A DNA stretch of 64,000 nucleotides. Source: a bacterium YEK0313. Its GTDB lineage: Bacteria; Pseudomonadota; Alphaproteobacteria; Rhizobiales; Phreatobacteraceae. The notes under the pieces are model-generated. The model saw only the letters and a program-made list of their open reading frames with translations. It did no database searches and was not told where the DNA came from. Location: contig CCMO02000001.1 in assembly GCA_000751295.2 (NCBI GenBank), positions 4,430,615 through 4,494,614 on the forward strand, read 5' to 3'. How positions within the stretch are numbered: the first letter of the stretch is position 1; each line of letters starts with the position of its first letter. Below, in pieces: positions 7,310 to 15,690 of this stretch. The position numbers and the translations under genes were made by a program.

Positions 7310-9208
7310 TCACATCTGCCTGAGGATGTCGAACATTTCGCGGACGGCCGACATGACCCGGGCATTCGCGCCATAGGAGGTCTGGAGCTGGATCAGCACG
7401 GTCATTTCGGTATCGATATTGACGGCGGAGCTCTGGTCGAACCGGGACTGCAGCTGGTTGACGACCACCTGCTGGCCCTCGTCGAGCTGCTTGGCCGTGG
7501 CGGCCTCGTTGCTCTGCGCCGAGATGACCGCCCGGGTATAGGACAGGAGCGAGCCCTGGAACGGCGTCTGGGCCGAGCCGATGCCGGCCTGCGGCGCGAA
7601 ATAGCGCCCGGCATTGGCAAGCGCCTGGTTCAGGAAGGTCGGGCGGGTGACGTCCGAATCCGGCGTGCGCGGATTGGTCTGCATGACCACGAGCCCGCTC
7701 GGATCGGCTTTCAGCGCCGGGTTGAGATCGATGCGGCTGGCAAGGCCCGTAAGCTGCGCGCCGCCGGCGGTGACCCGGTCGGAATAGAGCCCGCCCGGCG
7801 CGGTCTGGTCGACGAAGAAGGGCAGAGCCGGCCCGCCGCCATTGATCGACTGGGCCGTGACATTGGCCTTGGCCGAGCCGACCGCGGCGCCCGCCACCGA
7901 CGGATCGGCCAGCACGCGCAGATTGCCGCCCGATACCGAGACCTGGAACGCGCCGGCCGGCGCGCCGTTGCTCGACGCCCAGGCATCGATCGCCGCCTGC
8001 ATCTGGCTCGCATGGCCCGCGGCCGAACCGCCGGTCAGCCGGAACACCCTGTCGTTCGGATCGGCGCTCATGCTGTCGCTGATCGGCACCGAGAGGTCGT
8101 CGACCCGCTTGAACGTGAACTTCTGCTTCACGCCGTTGACGGTCGCTTCCACCGTCACCGTGTCGCCGTCCGACAGGCCTGGTCCGAGCGGCGTGTCGAA
8201 ACCTTGCGCCGGGCCGGGTCCGGTGAGCGAGACCGGCGTCGCGCTCGACGAGGTGCCGAGCGCCTGGGCAAGGCCCGCGGCGATCTGGTCGAGCTGGTCC
8301 TGGGCGGCGACCAGCGACTTGTCGCGCAGCTCGAGCAGCGCGCCGATCTTGCCGGACTTGAACACGCCCTGGGCCACGAGATCGATCGGCGTGCCGGCGA
8401 CATTGGCGGTGATCGTCCCCACCGTCCGCTTGGCCGGATCCGGGTCGTAGCGGTTGGCAGGGCCGATCTGGCCGCGCGCGTCGAAGCTGAGCGTCGGGGC
8501 CGTGCCGCTCAGCAGCACGAAGCCGTTGCCGCCATAGAGCTGCACGCCGTCGCTGGAATCGTAGGTGACGCGGACGTCGACATATTGCGAGATCTGGTCG
8601 ACGAGCGCGTCGCGCTGGTCGAGCAGGCCGGCGCGCGAGGCGTCCGACTTGTCGGTCGTGCGCAGCCGCTCGTTCATCGTCTGGAGGTCGCCGAGCAGGC
8701 CGTTGAGCGTGCGCGTCGCATCGCTCAAGCCCTGTTCGGCGTCCTGGCGCATGGTCTGCACCGTGTTGCTGAGGTTGCGCAGGGTCTGCGTCAGGACGGT
8801 CGCGGAGTTGATGACGCCGGCACGGGCGCTGGCGCTTTCAGGGGAGGTCTGCAGCGTCTGGAAGGCGGTGGCGAAATTGTTCATCACCGTGTCGAGGGCG
8901 CGCGCCGAGCCCGGCGCGCCGAAGGCCTGGTCGAGCCGTGACAGGAAGGTGTTGCGGGTCGAGGAATAGAGCCCGTTCGAGCGCTCGGAATAGAGCTGGC
9001 GCTGGATGAAGGCATCGAACTCGCGCCGGACCGCGCCGGTCTCGACCCCGCCGACCTGGTTGCCCGACAGCAACGTGACCGGATCGACTGTCTTGCGCAG
9101 ATAACTGCTGTTGCTGGCATTGGCGATATTGGCGCTGGTCAGCGCCATTGCGGTGGAATTGAACCGCAGTCCGGACAGCGCATTGCTGAGCGCGCTCGAC
9201 AGGGCCAT
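7310..9208 (-). CDS. flgK: FlgK, hook-associated protein 1
   Basis: A 632-residue FlgK, the hook-associated protein that caps the hook and joins it to FlgL. The N-terminus (SALSNALSGLRFNSTAMALT, then ANIANASNSSYLRK) is the rod/hook/HAP signature shared with FlgE. The C-terminal end (LLSYTRAVISAQSNEAATAK and NIDTEMTVLIQLQTSYGANA) is the conserved FlgK/flagellin-type helix. Length is as expected for the family with a mid-sized variable domain. It sits 67 bases after flgE and 10 before flgL, all one operon. The start at 9208 is fixed by the conserved N-terminus. Confidence 0.95.
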   Translation of the reverse strand: MALSSALSNALSGLRFNSTAMALTSANIANASNSSYLRKTVDPVTLLSGNQVGGVETGAVRREFDAFIQRQLYSERSNGLYSSTRNTFLSRLDQAFGAPGSARALDTVMNNFATAFQTLQTSPESASARAGVINSATVLTQTLRNLSNTVQTMRQDAEQGLSDATRTLNGLLGDLQTMNERLRTTDKSDASRAGLLDQRDALVDQISQYVDVRVTYDSSDGVQLYGGNGFVLLSGTAPTLSFDARGQIGPANRYDPDPAKRTVGTITANVAGTPIDLVAQGVFKSGKIGALLELRDKSLVAAQDQLDQIAAGLAQALGTSSSATPVSLTGPGPAQGFDTPLGPGLSDGDTVTVEATVNGVKQKFTFKRVDDLSVPISDSMSADPNDRVFRLTGGSAAGHASQMQAAIDAWASSNGAPAGAFQVSVSGGNLRVLADPSVAGAAVGSAKANVTAQSINGGGPALPFFVDQTAPGGLYSDRVTAGGAQLTGLASRIDLNPALKADPSGLVVMQTNPRTPDSDVTRPTFLNQALANAGRYFAPQAGIGSAQTPFQGSLLSYTRAVISAQSNEAATAKQLDEGQQVVVNQLQSRFDQSSAVNIDTEMTVLIQLQTSYGANARVMSAVREMFDILRQM

Positions 9209-9275
9209 GGGCCGTCACTCCTGATGCTGTAAAAACGGAGCCGGCCTCGCCGCCGGCCCGGTCACGGGATCCGCG

Positions 9276-10634
9276 TCAGCGGATCATGTTGATGGTTTCC
9301 TGCAGCATCTGGTTGGCAGTCGTGACGATGCGCGTGTTGGAGGCATAGGCCTGCTGCGTCACGATCAGCTTGGTGAACTCCTCGGACACGTCGACATTGG
9401 AGCTCTCCAGCGCGTTGGACGAGATCCGCCCGCCGCCGCCGATGATCGCCGGCCCCGATTCCGCCGTCTCGGCGAAGGCGCCGCCGTCCATGCGCTTCAG
9501 GTTGTTTTCGCCCTGGAACGTCGCGAGCGGGATCTGGAACAGGTCGAGCGACTGGCCATTGGTGTAGTTGCCGCGGATCCGGCCGCTCTCCGTGATCGAG
9601 ACATTGGCGAGCTTGCCGGCCGAATAGCCGTTCTGGTCGATGGTGGTGACCAGCACGGTGCCGTCGGTGCGGGCATACTGGCTGATGCCCGCCGTGCCGA
9701 TGTCGAGCTTGACGTTGCCGACATTGACGCCGTTGACGGTCAGGTTGGAAATGGTCGGGCTGGTCGTCGGCGAGGTCAGCTGTCCCGTCGAATTGAAGGT
9801 GAAGTCGCCGCCGATGCGCGTCCAGGCCTCCGAGCCGCTGGCCGAGCTCGACTGGTAATAGGCGCTCCAGGTCGCCTCCGTCGCCGGCGGACCGGCCGAG
9901 GCATTGGCGGTCTTGGCCCAGCGGACCTGGACATTGACCGGGTTGCCGAGCGGGTCGTAGGCGGTGACCGAGCCGCCCGAGACCGAGGAAGCCACGAATT
10001 TCGCCGCATCCGCGCCGCCATAGGTCGCGGCGCCCGCCGTCAGCGTCGGGTCGATCAGTTCGCTGCCGGGGACCGAGGCCTGATAGCGCGAGGTCGCCGG
10101 CACCGACGGCAGGCTGGCGCGGTAGGTGACCGACGTGGTGGCCTTCGCCGGGATCACGTCATTGGTGATCCGGATCGCCTCCGGCGAGCTGCCGGACGGG
10201 TTGCCGGTGGTCGGATCGAGCTTGAGGCCGCGCAGGAAGTAGCCGGCGCCGTTGACCATGTAGCCGTTGGCGTCGACGGTGAAGTCGCCGCGCCGGGTAT
10301 AATAGGCGGCATTGGAGAAGACCGGCTGGTTGTCGAGCGTGCCGACCGCCTGCTGGACCATGAAATAGCCCGAGCCGTTGATGCCCATATTGGTGTTGAC
10401 GCCGCTCGCCTGCACCTGGCCCTGGATCGTGTTGGTGGCGCGCGAATAGGCGGTCACGGAGCCGGCCAGCTCGCGGCGGGCGCCGCCGTCGGGAATGAGA
10501 TCGACGAAGCTCGTGTCGATCCGCTTGAAGCCTGACGTCTGCGAGTTCGCGATATTGCCGGAGATGTTCTCCAGCGCATAGGACTGCGCGGCAAGGCCAC
10601 TGACCGCGGTGGTCAACGCGCCGAAGATACCCAT
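9276..10634 (-). CDS. flgE: FlgE, flagellar hook protein
   Basis: A 452-residue hook protein. It starts MGIFGALTTAVSGLAAQSYA followed by ENISGNIANSQTSGFKRIDT, the universal N-terminal rod/hook motif. It ends NVDVSEEFTKLIVTQQAYAS and ANQMLQETINMIR, the matching C-terminal helix. About 400 copies would form the curved hook outside the cell. The ATG at 10634 fits the family; the frame extends upstream only into the regulatory region. This gene heads flgE-flgK-flgL. A sigma-54-type promoter (10704-10719) and an upstream palindrome suggest mid-hierarchy flagellar control. Confidence 0.95.
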   Translation of the reverse strand: MGIFGALTTAVSGLAAQSYALENISGNIANSQTSGFKRIDTSFVDLIPDGGARRELAGSVTAYSRATNTIQGQVQASGVNTNMGINGSGYFMVQQAVGTLDNQPVFSNAAYYTRRGDFTVDANGYMVNGAGYFLRGLKLDPTTGNPSGSSPEAIRITNDVIPAKATTSVTYRASLPSVPATSRYQASVPGSELIDPTLTAGAATYGGADAAKFVASSVSGGSVTAYDPLGNPVNVQVRWAKTANASAGPPATEATWSAYYQSSSASGSEAWTRIGGDFTFNSTGQLTSPTTSPTISNLTVNGVNVGNVKLDIGTAGISQYARTDGTVLVTTIDQNGYSAGKLANVSITESGRIRGNYTNGQSLDLFQIPLATFQGENNLKRMDGGAFAETAESGPAIIGGGGRISSNALESSNVDVSEEFTKLIVTQQAYASNTRIVTTANQMLQETINMIR

Positions 10635-10703
10635 GACTTTCTCCCCCGAGCCGAATGGCCGATGCCCCTCGCCTTGCCCCTGCAACGCGATCGGGCCTGC
10701 CTT

Positions 10704-10719
10704 TGCAGCGCGCGTGCCA
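10704..10719 (-). promoter_or_regulatory. sigma-54 (RpoN) promoter of flgE operon
   Basis: The minus strand reads TGGCACGCGCGCTGCA, matching the TGGCAC-N5-TTGCA consensus with one mismatch. GG and GC are exactly 10 bases apart, the invariant sigma-54 spacing. It lies about 70 bases upstream of the flgE start. An AT-rich stretch (about 10731-10770) and a palindrome near 10810 lie further upstream, the usual layout for an activator-driven sigma-54 promoter. Confidence 0.72.
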
Positions 10720-10802
10720 ACACAGGCATCAGCTTTTTCAATGGGTTAGATGGTAAATTGCAGGTAAATTCGGCGCCGCCCGGCAAGATCCGCAACGGCT
10801 GG

Positions 10803-10818
10803 GGCAAATTCTGCCGGG
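10803..10818. promoter_or_regulatory. palindrome upstream of flgE, probable activator site
   Basis: GGCA-AATTC-TGCC (core 10803-10815), read on the minus strand as CCCGGCA-N5-TGCCC. It sits about 90 bases upstream of the sigma-54 core, where enhancer-binding activators act. A degenerate half-site copy (CCCGGCA) lies at 10779-10785. The element shares its pattern with the one before the flagellin at 2459. It also overlaps the leader of the divergent moxR gene. Confidence 0.5.
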
Positions 10819-10892
10819 TGCTTGCGGCGTCCGGCCGCGCCCCCTACCCTGCCGAGCCTTTGGCAGAATGGTTCGGACTTGAAGGAGCATCC

Positions 10893-11741
10893 ATGACGTC
10901 CCGGCGTTTCGAGGGCACCAGCGACTACGTCGCCACAGACGATCTGAAAGTGGCGGTCAACGCCGCGATCACGCTGGAGCGCCCGCTGCTGGTGAAAGGC
11001 GAGCCGGGGACCGGCAAGACCGTGCTGGCGATCGAGGTGGCCAAGGCCATCGGCGCGCCGCTGATCGAGTGGCACGTGAAGTCCACCACCAAGGCCCAGC
11101 AGGGCCTCTACGAATATGATGCGGTGTCGCGCCTGCGCGACAGCCAGCTCGGCGACGAGCGGGTCAAGGACATCGCCAACTACATCAAGCGCGGCAAGCT
11201 GTGGGAGGCCTTCACGGCCCCGGTCCGCCCGGTGCTGCTGATCGACGAGATCGACAAGGCCGACATCGAATTCCCCAACGACCTCCTGCAGGAGCTCGAT
11301 CGGATGGAATTCTTCGTCTACGAGACCAGCGAGACCGTGAAGGCGGCCCAGCGCCCGGTGGTGGTGATCACCTCCAACAACGAGAAGGAGCTGCCCGACG
11401 CGTTCCTGCGCCGCTGCTTCTTCCACTACATCAAGTTCCCCGACGCCGAGACCATGGCGCGCATCGTCGAGGTGCACTTCCCCGGCATCAAGCAGAAGCT
11501 GGTGGCCGAGGCCCTGCGCATCTTCTACGAGGTGCGCGACGTGCCCGGCCTGAAGAAGAAGCCCTCGACCTCCGAGCTGCTGGACTGGCTGAAGCTGCTG
11601 ATGGTCGAGGACATGAGCCCGGAGACGCTGCGCGAGAAGGACCCGCGCAAGTCCATCCCGCCGCTGCACGGCGCGCTCCTGAAGAACGAACAGGATGTGC
11701 ACCTGTTCGAGCGCCTGGCCTTTCTCGCCCGGAGGGGATGA
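10893..11741 (+). CDS. MoxR-family AAA+ ATPase
   Basis: A 282-residue AAA+ ATPase of the MoxR type, a group of ATP-driven chaperones that usually act with von Willebrand factor A proteins to mature metal enzymes or protein complexes. Walker A is GEPGTGKT (residues 36-43), Walker B VLLIDEID (about 113-120), and sensor 1 VVVITSNNEKELPDAFLRRC follows. The C-terminal lid ends LLKNEQDVHLFERLAFLARR. ATG 10893 has a GAAGGAG site. The frame is open far upstream, but that part overlaps the flgE control region. Its likely VWA partner is at 14447. Overlaps the next gene by a few bases. Confidence 0.93.
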   Translation: MTSRRFEGTSDYVATDDLKVAVNAAITLERPLLVKGEPGTGKTVLAIEVAKAIGAPLIEWHVKSTTKAQQGLYEYDAVSRLRDSQLGDERVKDIANYIKRGKLWEAFTAPVRPVLLIDEIDKADIEFPNDLLQELDRMEFFVYETSETVKAAQRPVVVITSNNEKELPDAFLRRCFFHYIKFPDAETMARIVEVHFPGIKQKLVAEALRIFYEVRDVPGLKKKPSTSELLDWLKLLMVEDMSPETLREKDPRKSIPPLHGALLKNEQDVHLFERLAFLARRG

Positions 11742-12304
11742 TGCCCTCCGGCCCGCGCCCGACGCCGCTCCGCCTCGCCGCGTGCGCTGCGGCGCTGGGC
11801 CTTGCCGGCTGCGCGCAGCTCGCCACCGAGACGAGCCCGCCCGCTCCCCCGGTGCCGCCGTCGCCCTGGGCGATCGAGCGGCAGGTGGCGCGCTGCCGCG
11901 CGACCCAGGCCGGCGGCACGCAGAGCAGCAGCGCCAGCGGCGGCGGCTTCTTCATCGGCGGTTCGGTGACCGCCCTCAGCCGGACCGTCACGCCGGAAAC
12001 CGAGGCCTGCCCCGCGGTGCTCGCGCTGACCGACGATGACGTCGCCGAGATCCGCACCCTGGTGCAGGCGGCGGGCGCCATCGCCCGCGGGCTCGACACC
12101 AACTGGCAGAGCCGGACAGGGCTGCGCCGGGAGATGACCCTGTCGGTCTATCCGGAGAGCGGCAACCGGTCGTGCCGGATGGTCTCCGCGACCCTTGTCG
12201 TCTTCGACGGCCCCGCGGCCGCCCTCGTCGGCCCACCGCCGCCCGCGCCCCTCGACGAGCAGCGGCTCTGCCGCGGGCCTTCGGGCGCCTGGGAACCCCG
12301 TTGA
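11741..12304 (+). CDS. putative lipoprotein, unknown function
   Basis: A 187-residue protein with a lipoprotein signal peptide: positively charged start, hydrophobic core LRLAACAAALGLAG and lipobox LAGC at about residue 20. It is therefore predicted to be membrane-anchored on the periplasmic side. The mature part starts with a Pro-rich linker and contains two further pairs of cysteines (CRATQ, EACPAV, SCRMV, RLCRGP) that could form disulfides. No family is recognised. Two adjacent ATGs (11738, 11741) are possible starts; the second is better spaced from GGAGG. It overlaps the moxR stop, so it may be cotranscribed with moxR. Confidence 0.75.
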   Translation: MPSGPRPTPLRLAACAAALGLAGCAQLATETSPPAPPVPPSPWAIERQVARCRATQAGGTQSSSASGGGFFIGGSVTALSRTVTPETEACPAVLALTDDDVAEIRTLVQAAGAIARGLDTNWQSRTGLRREMTLSVYPESGNRSCRMVSATLVVFDGPAAALVGPPPPAPLDEQRLCRGPSGAWEPR

Positions 12305-12518
12305 CGGGATTGAGGCGAGGCAGCGGGCTGGGCACCCCGCGGCGCAAGGCTCTGCCGTGATTCGAGGCCTCCTGGGGCGGCCCTCGAACCACGGCTGCCT
12401 CCATGCAAGGCTCAGGCAGCTCTCGACCGGCCCATTTTTGCCCGATGTTTCCCAAGGGGAAGCAGGCGGCTTCACTTTGCGACATGGCCCGGAAACGCAA
12501 GGGTCGCATCGTCGGGCC

Positions 12519-12665
12519 ATGAACACACTCAGCCTCGGCGTCAGCCTCGTCACCTTCGGCCTCGTCGGCCTGTTCGTCTACATCGACCGCGCCCATGCAC
12601 GCGCCGTGCTGCCGGCCCGCGAAGCCGCAAGGCGCGAGCGAACCGGCGCGCCGCCGGCGCGCTGA
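12519..12665 (+). CDS. very small single-pass membrane protein
   Basis: A possible 48-residue protein starting MNTLSLGVSLVTFGLVGLFV, one membrane helix followed by a basic tail rich in Arg and Ala (IDRAHARAVLPAREAARRER). The ribosome site is weak, so the gene is not certain. It precedes another tiny membrane protein by 19 bases, which supports a small operon. No family recognised. Confidence 0.45.
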   Translation: MNTLSLGVSLVTFGLVGLFVYIDRAHARAVLPAREAARRERTGAPPAR

Positions 12666-12684
12666 CCGCCGCCTGGGGCACACG

Positions 12685-12894
12685 ATGAGCGATCATATCG
12701 GCCTCATCCTCGCCGTCCTGGTCGGCGGCGGCGTTCTCGCGGCCGTCCTGTTCGGCCGGGCCGGCGGCGAGGGCACTGCCGATGCAACCGCAGGCGCGCC
12801 GGGTGATTCCGGTGCCTCCGACACGGCCAGCGCCAATTCCGATGGCGGCGGCGACAGCGGCGGTGGCGGCGACGGCGGCGGCGGCGGCGATTGA
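12685..12894 (+). CDS. small membrane protein with Gly/Asp-rich tail
   Basis: A 69-residue protein: MSDHIGLILAVLVGGGVLAA is a single membrane helix. The last 40 residues are low-complexity Gly, Asp, Ser and Ala, ending in repeated GGGGD blocks. The acidic Gly-rich tail is unusual and may be disordered. No function is known. It lies between two lipoprotein genes in the stretch that separates moxR from its VWA partner. Confidence 0.55.
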   Translation: MSDHIGLILAVLVGGGVLAAVLFGRAGGEGTADATAGAPGDSGASDTASANSDGGGDSGGGGDGGGGGD

Positions 12895-12915
12895 GCAGCC
12901 GTGCCGGGCGCCGCC

Positions 12916-13509
12916 TCAGGCGGCGCAGCGCGGCATGCGTTCCGCCCAATCCGCGCTCGGAATGGACTGCCTCAGATCCACATCCTCGGCGAGCGTGATG
13001 AACCGCTCGCCGCGGCCCGGCTTCAGATAGCTCGATACCGGCAAGGGCCCCTCGGCCACCGCCTCCCTGAGGCAGCCGCCGGACACGCGGATATCGATGC
13101 TGCCGCGCAGCCGCGGCCCGCGGTCCCGCGAGGCGCGGATGCGGGCCTGCAGCGCCGCAAGCCGCGGCACGTCATATGGCGCGACCCTGAACACGCCGAG
13201 CGTGAACCCCGCCCTCGCCTGCTCGGCAAGGCCCGCCCGCTCGGCCGGCTCGGGCGCTTCCACCAGCACGAAACGGTCGGCCGTTTCCACTCCGTCCTCG
13301 GTGCGCGTCCTGATGGTCATGACCGCGTCCCCGGGCCGCAAGGCGAGGCTGGCCGGCAGCCTGAGCGCGGCCCGCACCTCATTGAAATCCATGGTCATGA
13401 AATCGAGCCGCATCAGCCGCGGCAGGCTCGACACCGGCACGCCGAAACAGCCCGACAGGGCCAGCGACAAAGCCAGCAGAATGAACGAGGGCGAGACCGG
13501 AAGAGACAT
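12916..13509 (-). CDS. putative lipoprotein, unknown function
   Basis: A 197-residue protein with a clear lipoprotein signal: hydrophobic core FILLALSLALSGC, lipobox LSGC with the cysteine at residue 21. The mature domain (from about residue 30) includes a conserved-looking MDFNEVRAALRLPASLALRP and SGGCLREAV with a second cysteine, and no further membrane segment. No family is recognised. It is transcribed leftward and diverges from the DUF2975/XRE pair; their shared AT-rich spacer holds an operator-like palindrome. Likely an envelope protein. Confidence 0.75.
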   Translation of the reverse strand: MSLPVSPSFILLALSLALSGCFGVPVSSLPRLMRLDFMTMDFNEVRAALRLPASLALRPGDAVMTIRTRTEDGVETADRFVLVEAPEPAERAGLAEQARAGFTLGVFRVAPYDVPRLAALQARIRASRDRGPRLRGSIDIRVSGGCLREAVAEGPLPVSSYLKPGRGERFITLAEDVDLRQSIPSADWAERMPRCAA

Positions 13510-13530
13510 GAAAAAATTCCAATTTGACAG

Positions 13531-13543
13531 CGATAAATTATCG
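13531..13543. promoter_or_regulatory. palindromic operator CGATAA-A-TTATCG
   Basis: A perfect 6+1+6 palindrome. TTGACA (13524-13529), a good -35 hexamer, sits directly before it, and a TAATAC (13544-13549) follows at a short 14-base spacing. This resembles a site where a repressor blocks the promoter of the DUF2975-XRE pair. The XRE protein at 14153 is the natural candidate. Confidence 0.5.
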
Positions 13544-13583
13544 TAATACAGAAATTCATTATCACGTCAATTGGAGCCATCGT

Positions 13584-14153
13584 GTGACTCACATCATCGA
13601 CCGCGGCGCCGGACGGCGCAGCACGGCCGAGCGGCGGATCCGCTGGGCCCACATCCTCTCGACGGCCACGCTCGTCGTCATGGCGATCGCCGTCGCCGGA
13701 TCGCTCTGGATCTGGCTCGACCCCGAACTCGTGCGGCGGGTTCTGGCGCCGCGGATCGGCCTTGCCGGCCATCCCATGACGGTCACGCCGGGCATCCAGG
13801 CGCTCGGCATTGCGCTCTCGGCGCCGCCGCTCGCGCTCCTCATCTACCTGCTGATGCAGGCGCGCGCGGTCTTTGCCGGTTTCACCACCGGCATCAGCTT
13901 CAGCGACATCGTGGCGACCAGGGTCTGGCGCATCGGCGCGATCCTGGTCGCCAAGGGACTGCTCTCGCCGTTCTGGCGGGCCGGCGCCGGCGCGCTCCTG
14001 ACGATCGCCAATCCGAGCGGCCAGCGCGTGATCGCGCTCGAAATCGGCGTCGACGACCTGCTCTGGGCGATCGTCGGCGGACTGCTCGTCGCCATCGGCT
14101 GGACGCTGCGCGAAGCCGCCCGGATCGCCGAGGAAAATGCGGGTTTCGTGTGA
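13584..14153 (+). CDS. DUF2975 family membrane protein
   Basis: A 189-residue integral membrane protein of the DUF2975 type with four predicted helices: about 22-42 (ILSTATLVVMAIAVAGSLWI), 70-90, 117-137 and 160-178. The family function is unknown, but members are typically followed, as here, by a small XRE regulator; the pair acts as a membrane sensor/regulator module or self-regulated unit. The GTG at 13584 is chosen because GGAG lies seven bases upstream; frames extending to a TTG at 13524 would start inside the promoter. The stop overlaps the next start (TGATG), so the two are coupled. Confidence 0.82.
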   Translation: MTHIIDRGAGRRSTAERRIRWAHILSTATLVVMAIAVAGSLWIWLDPELVRRVLAPRIGLAGHPMTVTPGIQALGIALSAPPLALLIYLLMQARAVFAGFTTGISFSDIVATRVWRIGAILVAKGLLSPFWRAGAGALLTIANPSGQRVIALEIGVDDLLWAIVGGLLVAIGWTLREAARIAEENAGFV

Positions 14154-14392
14154 TGCCGATCCTGGTCAACCTCGACATCATGCTCGCCCGCCGCAAGATG
14201 CGCTCCAAGGAGCTCGCCCAGCGCGTCGGCATCACCGAGGCCAACATCTCGCTTCTGAAGTCGGGCAAGGTGAAGGGCATGCGGTTCGAGACGCTCGATG
14301 CGATCTGCACGGCGCTCGACTGCCAGCCGGGCGACATCCTCGAACATGTCGGCCCCGACGACCCGCGGCTCGCCGCCGCCGAAAGAGGCTGA
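14153..14392 (+). CDS. small XRE-family transcriptional regulator
   Basis: A 79-residue protein that is almost entirely one helix-turn-helix domain: NLDIMLARRKMRSKELAQRV, then GITEANISLLKSGKVKGMRF and TLDAICTALDCQPGDILEHV. It belongs to the compact Cro/CI group that accompanies DUF2975 membrane proteins. It overlaps the DUF2975 stop codon and would be produced from the same message. The palindrome at 13531-13543 in the pair's promoter is a likely binding site. Confidence 0.88.
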   Translation: MPILVNLDIMLARRKMRSKELAQRVGITEANISLLKSGKVKGMRFETLDAICTALDCQPGDILEHVGPDDPRLAAAERG

Positions 14393-14446
14393 ACCCGGCC
14401 ATAAGGACCGAGTGACGGCGCCGGTTTCCCGTTCTAGACTGGCGGC

Positions 14447-15622
14447 ATGTTCATCACCTTCTTCCACGATCTGAAAAAGGCCGGCGTGCCGGTCACGGTG
14501 CGGGAATATCTCACCCTGATGGAGGCGCTCGATGCCGACGTGATCGAGCGCTCGCCCGACGAGTTCTACTATCTGTCGCGCGCGACCCTGGTGAAGGACG
14601 AGCGCAACATCGACAAGTTCGACAAGGTCTTCGGCGCCACCTTCAAGGGCCTGGAGCGGCTCGCCGACGGGATCGACGCGGAGATCCCCGAGGAATGGCT
14701 GCGCAAGCTCACCGAAAAATTCCTCACCGAGGAAGAGAAGAAGCAGATCGAGGCGCTCGGCGGCTGGGACAAGCTGATGGAGACGCTGAAACAGCGTCTC
14801 GCCGAGCAGAAGGGCCGCCACCAGGGCGGCAGCAAGTGGATCGGCACCGGCGGCACCTCGCCTTTCGGCGCCTATGGCTACAATCCCGAAGGCATCCGTA
14901 TCGGCCAGGACGGCAACCGCAACTTCCGGGCGGTGAAGGTCTGGGACAAGCGCGAGTTCAAGGACTATGACGACACGGTCGAGCTCGGCACGCGCAACAT
15001 CAAGATCGCGCTGAGGCGCCTGCGCAAATTCGCCCGCACCGGTTCACCCGACGAGCTCGATCTCGACGGCACCATCCGCGAGACGGCGCGCCACGGCTTC
15101 CTCGACGTCCAGATGCGCCCGGAGCGGCGCAATGCCATCAAGGTGCTGCTCTTCTTCGACGTTGGCGGCTCGATGGACTGGCACATCCAGCTCTGCGAGG
15201 AACTGTTCTCGGCCGCCCGCGCCGAGTTCAAGCACATGGAGTATTTCTACTTCCACAACTGCCTCTACGAGAAGGTCTGGAAGAAGAACTCCCGCCGCTT
15301 CGATGAGACCATGCCGACCTGGGATGTGCTGCACAAATACGGCAACGACTACAAGGTGATCTTCGTCGGCGACGCCTCGATGAGCCCCTACGAGATCGTC
15401 CAGCCCGGCGGTTCGGTCGAGCATTTCAACGAGGAGGCCGGCGCGACCTGGCTGAAGCGCGTCGCGGCCATCTACCCGTCCATGGTCTGGCTCAATCCGG
15501 TCCAGGAGAAGCACTGGGAATATACCCATTCGGTCGGCATGGTGCGCGACCTGATGGAGCAGCGCATGTTCCCGCTCACCCTGCATGGCCTCGACAAGGC
15601 GATGAAGGAACTGGTGCGCTGA
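14447..15622 (+). CDS. VWA domain (CoxE-like) protein
   Basis: A 391-residue protein with a C-terminal von Willebrand factor A domain (about 228-390) containing the metal-site motif D238-V-G-G-S242. The N-terminal half (FFHDLKKAGVPVTVREYLTL, then a charged helical stretch) is typical of the CoxE-like partners of MoxR ATPases. Such pairs act as metal-insertion or assembly machines. The cognate ATPase is probably the MoxR gene at 10893, about 2.7 kb upstream, where the two genes are usually adjacent. ATG 14447 fits the family start (MFITFFHDL). Confidence 0.9.
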   Translation: MFITFFHDLKKAGVPVTVREYLTLMEALDADVIERSPDEFYYLSRATLVKDERNIDKFDKVFGATFKGLERLADGIDAEIPEEWLRKLTEKFLTEEEKKQIEALGGWDKLMETLKQRLAEQKGRHQGGSKWIGTGGTSPFGAYGYNPEGIRIGQDGNRNFRAVKVWDKREFKDYDDTVELGTRNIKIALRRLRKFARTGSPDELDLDGTIRETARHGFLDVQMRPERRNAIKVLLFFDVGGSMDWHIQLCEELFSAARAEFKHMEYFYFHNCLYEKVWKKNSRRFDETMPTWDVLHKYGNDYKVIFVGDASMSPYEIVQPGGSVEHFNEEAGATWLKRVAAIYPSMVWLNPVQEKHWEYTHSVGMVRDLMEQRMFPLTLHGLDKAMKELVR

Positions 15623-15690
15623 ACATCCTGCCGGGGCGACGGACGGCCGGGCGCCGTTCGCCCGCCAGCGCCGCGATCGAGCAAGAGACC

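Noticed and set aside
12305..12518. Possible mobile-element remnant in the MoxR-VWA accessory block
   Set aside because: No transposase fragment, terminal repeats or target duplications could be seen.
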